Source of the DNA: Chrysaora quinquecirrha
Taxonomy: Eukaryota > Cnidaria > Scyphozoa > Semaeostomeae > Pelagiidae
Direction of reading: 5' to 3'
DNA: 64,000 nucleotides
Assembly: GCA_014526335.1 (NCBI GenBank)
Contig: JACTAT010000060.1
Span: forward strand, 7,098,143 to 7,162,142
Part shown: one piece after another, positions 56,701 to 64,000 of the stretch
How positions within the stretch are numbered: position 1 is the first letter of the stretch
Layout: each line of letters opens with the position of its first letter
The notes under the pieces: generated by a model
Databases searched by the model: none
Seen by the model: the letters and a program-made list of their open reading frames with translations, nothing else
What the model was told of the DNA's origin: nothing
Translations under genes and position numbers: made by a program

Positions 56701-59700
56701 ATAAACTGTGACATGCTGCTTGTTAAAGAATCTTTACAAAACAAATACATTAATAATCTTAGAAGGGCAGGTAAAGATAAATAAAAAGTACAGAAGAAAC
56801 TTACCTCTCACGTGTAAATCATTGCCCCCTAAAGGGTAAATATCGAATGCCAGTGGTAGTGGGGTGTGTGATGCATCAAGAAAAACGGAATGCGTTTCGA
56901 AACTCAGCCCACGTTTTTCAAATAACGGTGTTAGTGCATCCCTAGGAGACAAAAGTAAGATTAATCATGAATGCATGAAAACTCTGAGCATTATATGACC
57001 ACTATTTATGATTTTTCATTTCTTGTTTGATTTCTTAACGTTATAGCTCACTGCCAGTGAGAAAATTTTTCAACCAAACTTCATTTTGACAGCAAAAATT
57101 ATGCAAACGTTTTTTCGAATAATGGAACCTCGTTTAAAAAACCATTTTATTCGATTGCTATTACAATTTTATAAGAGCAAGCATCAATGTTTTGCAAAAT
57201 TTAAAGTCTGCGTAAATTTTCCAGAAAAGCTTTAACAAAATATCTTATTCCTGATTATTATTTATAAGTTGGAATGATTTAGGCCTAATGGCCTCTTGCA
57301 CCAGAAATTCAGGCACTTGTGTTTTTGGATGCAACTTTCGTGTTTAACAGTGTAGGAGAAAATGCAGAATTAAAATTTGATTGAAATGTTTAAAATTTTT
57401 CATCATGTGAAACCCTTTTTAAGCATTTCACATTGCGCATTCGCATTGTCGGAACAAAATTTGATGAAATTAGATCAGGCTAAAATCATTACGCCAAACA
57501 ATATACACTAATTGCGCATACAGTATGTGGCGATCTTTGTTACATCTTTTCGTTGCCTTAACAATTCTTCAAAAATGAAAACATTTCACGAACCAATGAA
57601 CGAAACACGTTTACATCTATAAATTTTGAATTAACTCCTACTAAAGGAATCGCTATTTAGAATGAAATGTATTCTTTTAAAGTATTTAAACCTGCAAACA
57701 ACCTGCCGAACGTTAGAGATTCCAGTTTAAATTGGCAATTTTGACGTAGCCATCAAAACAAGAGCAGATTCCCAAAGCAGATGTTCTTAGCAACGAAAAG
57801 CAAAGAATTTCAATAGCAACTGTCGTGCAAGAAACAATACCGTATAAAGCATCATTTTTGGTTTTCAAACATGTTTTTCACATAGTTTTGACGAAACTGT
57901 GACGTCACTAAAAAATTATAGTGTTTGAACAGATAATCAAATTGCGAATAGACAAGGTCGATATCAGGGTCGAATATGGACACTGAAGTTTCACGTTGAG
58001 GCCTTTTCATCCCGGGGACGAGGTTGCGCACAGCCTACACACCAAACAGATTCCTTTGCAAGGACTTACTTCAAAGATCTTCCTTTCAGAGCAGGGACGA
58101 CCTCTGTTTCAGTTTCATTCTCACTTCCATGCTTATAGAACTGAATTCTCAACAGCTCATGTCCCTTTTCCTGTTAGCAAAAACAAAAGAGGAATTAGGT
58201 TTACGTATAGAATTAATGGAGAGAGATTTTTAATAAAGACTAGACTTTTTTCAAAAAACAGCACAATACGATTGGTTGTCAAAATGTTTGATTGTGGATT
58301 AATGTGGGTTATGTGTTTAGACGTGAAACAACTGAAAAAAACCGAAATGACGCAAAAATAATCGAATTTGTTTAGTAATTATACATTTAATCGCAATCCA
58401 CATAGAATAACCAACTATTTTTTAGATTGAAAATGGCATTCTCAGGCAACAAAAAGCAACAGAAATGAGATATGATTTACGGAATCGTGTATTTATGAAT
58501 ATTAGTGGACGGAGTTCTCATAGCACATATCCATCAATATCGCTGCTTGTATTAAATCCAGGCGATTAAGGAACTCAAATTGTCTAAACCACGCTGCAAG
58601 TTTCCGAATTCCATACTAAGAATAATAAAACTCTTCAATAGCATGAGGCGCACTGGGCGGCTTCTATCTCTGTGTCTATTCAGCCGTTTCTATAGTCTTA
58701 GGCCACACAGATTCTAGGCAGTGAAAGCTACACTTGAGGCCTAGCTCTAAGTATTGAACCCAAATATTCACGGAGTCAGAATGTTGAATGCTTATATGCT
58801 AAATCTGATTCTGGTTCAGGCATTTCATCAGGGCTTTTAACTAAGAAATCCTAATCGTGAAAGAAAAAAATGATGCTAAAAATTCTGGTCTTGTCTAAAC
58901 CAACCGTATTTTTTAGCAATTTCGTCATCATTTCCATACTTGAAAACGAATGCCTTCTTCGCAAAACAGGTGATTCAGTTTTAAAATTAGGAAGCGAGCA
59001 TCGTTTATCGATTTCATCGGGTAAACAGCTTTCTTCAAAATCACTGAGTTTTTCATTGAGAGTTTTTGATCCACTTCTAGACTTCCAGTTCAGTTCAAGT
59101 CGGCGAAGGTCAATGGATGAACCAAATCCACGTTTTTTTGACTGGAGAAACATTTCTTTCGCTTTTTCATATATAAAGACAGTTCTTTCAGATGTTGACG
59201 ATCATTATTTGTAGAAATAAATACATTGTTAAGTTCTGATGAAATATTAACGCCAATTTCATTTCCTTTTGTTAATGTTGCTACTACTTTACTTTCATCA
59301 TTCTACTGCCAGCACATCAAAATTTCAACCCAACTTTCAAGATAGCAAAACTTCACTGGTAAATTTCTTCCTTAGCGAGCAGACACAAAATATTGTTCAT
59401 AATAAGGCCTTTCAAATGCAGTTTGTTCACCTGTGATCTTTGTATTATATATCTGACATGGCTACAGGACTTGCACAAAAACATGGACTTTGGAGCATTT
59501 CATTTCTCACAAAAACGGAGTTACTCAAATCTCAGATGCTGACAAAAAACAGAACAGGTTATAACTTTCAATCCACTATCATTGCCTCTGTCATGTGACA
59601 GGATTCTTTAATCCTCACTTTCTTTCATCTTAATAAGTTTCAATCTTTCGGATAATAAGTAAAAAGCGGTACGGCAACTTTCAGGTTTTTATACTTGGCT

Positions 59701-62700
59701 TTCTTAGCAAACCTAACAAAAGTCCGTTCGTTTTAGTAAAATATAAATAGAAATGTTGAAAAGAAATTGTTGCTTATGTATAACACAAGGAAATGCGCAA
59801 AATGTTCAAAATAAGAAAAATAACATCAAAATAATCAAAGCACTATTGAATTAGAAAAGGCAAACATTAACATTATTAAATAACAATATAAAAATATTAT
59901 AAAATATCCTGTTAAAACTAAAGATCCTTTTTTTTAATTTCAATTAATATCCCTTCTTTAAATTTTCACTCTTTCGGCAAAACTGTCGCAAAGTTATAAA
60001 TAAAATACCCTCAGTTAACCAATATAATTTCTTCGCGAGCTAAATTAAGTTTCAGATATTTTTTACCAAGGACCTCCTTACCCTGGACCTTCTTGAGTCC
60101 TTCTCGATCTAACTTCCTTGACTGACAAACTCGGGCATTTGAATAATATCAATGGGTTCGTTTTCAGGTCATATTACTCCATGAATTGTATATCATTAAT
60201 ATTTTTCTCCTTCTTTCAATTAAGAGTCTGAAAAATTTCCAACCCCGGTCTGTTGCATCTCCACTAACTATCAGCTGTTAGATATTTCTCCAGCTCCCTG
60301 ACTTTACCAGCCCAAACATAATTTTGAGACCAAAGAAGGTATGAATAGTGTCAGGGTTGGGTTATCAGAGGTGGTATGAGAAATTCTGCATCAGAACCGC
60401 GTCATGTCCTTCTGACCTAGTTTTGATCAGAAGAAGTCGCAACCACCTGAATCCGATATCACCCGCCATCTCAGGTGTGAGCGCTGGAAATAAATTACAA
60501 CGACAGGACATACGGAAAATTTGTTCCAACTTAAAGCTTACACCTATAGGATGGATATACGTTGCCGTTGGATAGCGAAACCGTGTATGACCATAAACTG
60601 GATTTCAATTCAGCCTGCCCCTGTTAATAAAGAAAGCGCCCCTATGCCTATTTTCTATCTATCTATGCATACATGCGTTCCACATCCTCTTAATATGTCC
60701 TTCGGACATAAAAAGTAGATTAATAATTGTCCAGTCTGACGGAGAGAATTACATGATTCAAGTAAGAGCTCGAAAATTCAGTGACAGAGAACAAATGTCG
60801 GAGTTACCAAGGAACAAGGAAGCCAAGGTCGACTGCGAGCTTTTTACCGCTTGTTCGAAGCATGTCCTCGTCAACGTCTTTTACCTTGCGACCGAAACAA
60901 TTTCAATATAAATCATATACACGTATTTTTTATAAGAAACTCTTTATAAGAAACTCAGACTCTCGAATGGCCAACAAATCTAGAAACTCCAGTACTGGAA
61001 AATCTTGGACCAAGAAACTTTTCACATAATTCCGTTACAAATTCAAGTTTATTTTCAATGTTTTGTATGCAATAACGTATATTTGTGACACGCAGAATCG
61101 CTGGAAGGCCACAAGCATCCAAATACAATCGATGTATAGGTTTAGAACATCATTCAGATAAATTCACAATGCCATCAATACAGACATGTAAGAAACTCGT
61201 AAGAAACTTTCAGTACTCGAAATCCGAAAATTTTAAGAAACTTTGAGTACTGGGCCAATTTTTTAGTTTCTTTTGAAAAAAATATGTGTACAAATCATGA
61301 AATATACGTTTATAAAGGCTAATATACACAAATTTAAAATACGTGTACAAATCATGAAATATACGTTTATATCTAATCTAATCTTCTTTTTTATAATCTA
61401 ATCTAATCTTCTTTTTTATAATCTAATCTAATCTTCTTTTTTAACAAATTTATGATGCTGTTACTTGTTAGTTTGGTTTTGCATTGTTAATTTAAAAGTT
61501 TCTTTTAGTTAGTTTATATGAATTAGCTATAAGTTTGTTAAATTTAAGCTATAGTGCTACCAACTTTAAAGAAAGAAAGGAAAAAAAGCACTTAAGATGG
61601 TAAAAATTCCCAGCAGAGGTCTAAGCAGCAACTTTGTTCACTGAAACAAACGTATTTTCCAAGGCTTCCATTTCATTTCAACCATACCCTTTGACGTGAA
61701 AGGCAAGAGCCTGTAGAAACGATGTTTCTTTCCATCTTATTCCATCCAATAGTTGACAAAGCATTGTTGAGTTTCTTATTCAGCTTACATTTTGCAAATT
61801 AATTAAAAATCAATAAAGTGGAAAAGTGTAACTTGCCCCTTCTGCCAGAAACTTTGAGTACAGACGTCGAGACGAGCCTTGTCTGTGATATTTGCATTGT
61901 GCTGCAGTCTGCAGCCTTTTATTTTTCTGGTTTATTTTCTCCTGATTTGGACGAAACCCCGTTGCGTGATATGCAGCTGGTTGGTGTCGATTTTTGAGGA
62001 ATATTGAATTTTGGTGGACATTGTCGACCCTTCCGTTACGTTCTTGGAATTGTTGTATTCGAAATCTGCTATGTTGAAAAAATTCGAACTCCACGCCCTT
62101 CGGTTCGCACTGGCAGTGGCAGAGCAGCAGGGTGCACAACAAACCATAGGTTAGTGCTAATATCAAATCTTAATCTATCATCTCACCGAGTGGAAGAGTT
62201 CAAAATATTTCGATAACAGCAGATTTTTTTGTCGTTAGCTTTTTGAGCAACGTGCCATGGAAAGTCTCCTTTCATATTTTAAGAAGATAAAAAGTTTGGA
62301 ATAGGAGAATTTAGGTACTGTAGTGGTTGAATCTTGGGCAATAATAGCACAATGAAAGAATGCTTGAAAAAAATGTTCTGATCAATTCACAAAGAGTTAA
62401 CGGTGCGCATATGCGATGCATGAGCATAAACATTTATTTGTGATAATTAAGCTTGTATGAAATTGTTTACGCCCCAAAACCCAACAAACGCTTTTCCGTT
62501 CAATTCCGACGCTCTTGCCACGAAGCAGTAATTTCTTAAAAATAATAAGCTAGTTTTAGAAGAAATTGTTCAAATGTGTGGCGTTATTTGCTGTAAGATT
62601 CAATACGAACATCATAATTTAATCATGCAAAAGACCCTGAGAACTGTTGTTGTTTTAGAAAAAAAGCAACGTTCCTTAATTCAAGGCAGGATAGATCAAA

Positions 62701-63456
62701 GGAAAGCGAGACCAGATACAGAGGGAGCATGATGGCTGAAATTCATAGACCGGCAAAATGGCTCGCTTTCTCTTAAGATTATAATTTTCAAGGTATCTCT
62801 ATAAACAATGACCAAAATTTAGCAGAATTTTTAGTGTTGTTTCAGCAGATAGGCGTGATGCGCACCACGGCTCACAGGAAAGAGCGCAAAGCTATGAAAC
62901 AAGACGCCAATGGAGTGTATTGTTTGCGATGTACACGTTTTTTTTATAAGAAAGTGGTTTATAAGAAAGTAGTGCTCAACATCTTAAAAACTTAAGAAAG
63001 TTCAATACTGGATTCTTGAAACTTGAGAAAGTTCTGTTTCATAATTTCACTCCTAATGTTTTGTGTGTTATTTTTGCTCTTCTGTTCTGTCGCTTATCTT
63101 GCTATTCAACGAGTCTAATGATTATTTTCTTTGAAAAATGTGGTATTTGTGCAATGTATACAGTGCCTTAAACTGTGCATTCTTAGAAATACTGTATTCC
63201 AAAATTTTTGCTAAGAAAGTCACAAGAAAGTTTTGGTACTGAAAACATGAAATATCTAAGAAAGTTTCAATACTGGCCTAAAAAAAACTTTCTTATAAAA
63301 TAAAAAACGTGTAGTGCCTTTGACTAAAATAATAAAATAAATAAAAGTATTACCTCTGGAAATTTGCTTTTTGAAGCTTTTTTACGTGAGGAAGCAGGAT
63401 TGGAATTGATATTGAAAAATCTTCTTGCAGACGCATATCCTCTGTTCTTTTTATCA
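53759..63456 (-). CDS. PLEKHG5: PLEKHG5-like RhoGEF, N-terminal region with Ras-binding-like domain
   Basis: Minus-strand exons 63456-63354, 59141-58905, 58170-58070, 56941-56805, 54271-54135 and 53780-53759 (cut by the gap) join with matching phases. The order is a basic segment (DKKNRGYASARRFFN), a Ser/Arg-rich linker (SPVLRRRHSFSS), then a ubiquitin-fold Ras-binding-like domain: TEVVPALKGRSLKDAL, TPLFEKRGLSF, SVFLDASHTPLPLAFD, LGGNDLHVR. From memory, vertebrate PLEKHG5 (Syx/Tech) has the closely similar IETEIVPAMKKKSL...FERKG...YLDQSNTPLSL...GGHYLRVKA. A Lys/Glu-rich helix follows (ALTKEKDKEKDENEKRNASK). The DH and PH domains, which activate RhoA, would lie downstream past the gap and are not seen. 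Confidence 0.72.
54135..54271 (-). CDS. PLEKHG5-like exon, charged helix
   Basis: 137 bp between CTTCACAG and GTAAGT. AIDDIKVDKRIIEIAKQALT, then a Lys/Glu-rich run to SVRVNA, phase 0 out. Confidence 0.72.
54272..56804. other. PLEKHG5-like intron
   Basis: AT-rich. An (ATAC)n-like stretch lies near 56485-56510. A 113-codon plus-strand frame (56305-56646) spans this simple repeat and looks non-coding. Nothing else supported. Confidence 0.5.
56805..56941 (-). CDS. PLEKHG5-like exon, rest of Ras-binding-like domain
   Basis: 137 bp. DALTPLFEKRGLSFETHSVF, LDASHTPLPLAFDIYPLGGN, DLHVR. Acceptor CTCCTAG, donor GTAAGT. Confidence 0.8.
56942..58069. other. PLEKHG5-like intron between the two Ras-binding-like exons
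   Basis: AT-rich intron with no exon, repeat or RNA gene that I can support. Confidence 0.5.
58070..58170 (-). CDS. PLEKHG5-like exon, start of Ras-binding-like domain
   Basis: 101 bp between GCTAACAG and GTAAGT. EKGHELLRIQFYKHGSENET through KGRSL, phase 2 out. It is antisense to longer open frames that I reject. Confidence 0.75.
58171..58904. other. PLEKHG5-like intron
   Basis: No feature seen beyond splice borders. Confidence 0.5.
58905..59141 (-). CDS. PLEKHG5-like exon, Ser/Arg-rich linker
   Basis: 237 bp (79 codons), SKKRGFGSSIDLRRLELNWK to MTKLLKNT. Phase 0 at both ends fits both neighbours. The TTTCTCCAG acceptor is good; the GTTGGT donor is weak. Confidence 0.6.
59142..60917. other. 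PLEKHG5-like long intron, part 1
   Basis: AT-rich. Short open frames at 60348-60718 have no recognisable product. Nothing else supported. Confidence 0.5.
60918..61290. mobile_element. TIR element C (heptamer AAGAAAC)
   Basis: 373 bp with TACACGTATTTTTTATAAG and inverse ATATGTGTA ends. AAGAAAC occurs six times plus one inverted copy near the right end, in the same positions as in elements A, B and D. The last copy is followed by TTTGAGTACTGGGCC. Confidence 0.75.
61285..61443. repeat. Direct duplication and 24 bp x3 tandem repeat
   Basis: GTGTACAAATCATGAAATAT followed by ACGTTTATA occurs twice, 57 bp apart (61287, 61344). Then three copies of a 24 bp unit (ATCTAATCTAATCTTC then TTTTTTATA) run from 61371 to 61443. 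Confidence 0.9.
61444..62931. other. PLEKHG5-like long intron, part 2
   Basis: Overlapping open frames on both strands at 61810-62216 show no domain and no consistent splice borders. An exon there cannot be excluded. Confidence 0.4.
62932..63313. mobile_element. TIR element D (heptamer AAGAAAG)
   Basis: 382 bp with TACACGTTTTTTTTATAAG and inverse ACGTGTA ends. AAGAAAG occurs six times, with CTTTCTT in the right TIR. Same layout as A-C but with C changed to G in every heptamer. The last copy is followed by TTTCAATACTGGCC. Confidence 0.77.
63354..63456 (-). CDS. PLEKHG5-like exon, basic segment
   Basis: 103 bp between TTTTCAG and GTAATA. DKKNRGYASARRFFNINSNP through SKFPE, ending in phase 0. 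Confidence 0.65.
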
Positions 63457-63796
63457 CTGAAAACGAAAATTTAATTATTCTTTACAAAAACAATATCAGA
63501 TTCACTTCACAGCCTACCGAGTGCTTCCGAAATAATTTAGCAACGTTTCAATTGCATTGGAATTCGCTCATTGTATGTTTTCTTCTACATAGAATATTAG
63601 AACCATGTTGAAAACGCCATGAAAGATTTTACGCTTGACATTCATCGAGGTATGAAACTTTCAGCAATAGCCCCATAAAATTAGATTCAAACGATAGAGC
63701 GCAAATGTGGATTGATGAAAGCCAATCGCAAAAATGAACCTGGATTGATATTTTTTTGTTTTCTGATTCCTCATTTCGTGCTTCGTCTGGACTTAC

Positions 63797-63881
63797 ATTA
63801 ACTCCAACGTAAAATTTTCGGACGTTTTTTTTTAGACGATTAATTTCGGACGCAAAATGGTCAATTTGGGGCAAAAATTCA
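63797..63881 (-). CDS. Possible exon EFLPQIDHF...VGVN
   Basis: 85 bp with a pyrimidine-rich acceptor (CTCTTTTATTTTGAG) and a perfect GTAAGT donor. Encodes EFLPQIDHFASEINRLKKNV and RKFYVGVN. It ends in phase 0, which does not fit the exon at 63456 (needs two carried bases), so another exon lies between or it belongs to another gene. Confidence 0.45.
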
Positions 63882-64000
63882 CTCAAAATAAAAGAGCATG
63901 ATAAAGAGATAATGTCCGACGATCTTTACCTTTATTTTTTTCATTCCAAGAACAATACCAAAAAAATATTCATTATTCTTAATAAAAATTCAAGTGTTTA

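Noticed and set aside
57996..58361. 121-codon plus-strand open frame (RPFHPGDEVAHS)
   Set aside because: Antisense to the minus-strand exon 58070-58170, which has good splice sites and fits the Ras-binding-like domain in phase.
58870..59214. 114-codon plus-strand open frame
   Set aside because: Antisense to the Ser/Arg-rich exon 58905-59141.
61810..62166. 118-codon minus-strand open frame with signal-peptide-like start
   Set aside because: Three overlapping frames are open on both strands here, none with consistent splice borders or a known domain. Left unannotated rather than excluded for certain.

Overview
The window is nuclear DNA of an invertebrate-type animal. Genes are split by GT-AG introns into short exons, the base composition is AT-rich, and several metazoan gene families can be read from spliced exons: COG7 (Golgi tether), a dynamin and a PLEKHG5-type RhoGEF. 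tRNA-derived and 5S-derived SINEs and many non-autonomous DNA elements fill the introns. I cannot name the phylum.

Three gaps of exactly 500 N (2283-2782, 31762-32261, 53259-53758) divide the window into four contigs. Contig 1 (1-2282) holds the 3' part of COG7 on the minus strand. Contig 2 (2783-31761) holds, left to right, the 3' end of a dynamin gene (+), a minisatellite, a ~18.7 kb array of a ~197 bp satellite, and an unidentified coiled-coil gene, here called gene X (-). Contig 3 (32262-53258) is the same locus in reverse orientation: gene X (+), a ~12.3 kb array of the same satellite, the minisatellite, and the dynamin 3' end (-). Contig 4 (53759-64000) holds part of a PLEKHG5-like gene (-).

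Contigs 2 and 3 therefore form a giant inverted duplication. The stretches I compared by eye are about 94-96% identical, and both copies share the same repeat-array junctions. Each contig stops at a gap at slightly different points. The simplest reading is two haplotypes of one heterozygous locus scaffolded head to head; a real inverted duplication is the alternative. The copies differ structurally. Contig 3 lacks exons 3 and 5 and most of exon 4 of gene X, and a terminal-inverted-repeat (TIR) element sits exactly at one deletion junction. Array lengths and higher-order repeat patterns also differ. Groups of monomers in which most homopolymer runs are one base short, and two single-base frameshifts in gene X exons, point to unpolished long-read sequence.

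The most interesting element lies in the gene X intron after exon 2, in both copies. It is a SINE with a tRNA-Glu-like head joined directly to a complete type I hammerhead ribozyme core, in the sense orientation of the host gene. Also notable are four TIR elements with one shared layout in which an internal heptamer, repeated five to six times, changes in concert from element to element; a 5S-rRNA-derived SINE; two foldback elements built from short sub-repeats; and a flanking minisatellite whose unit resembles part of the 197 bp satellite monomer.
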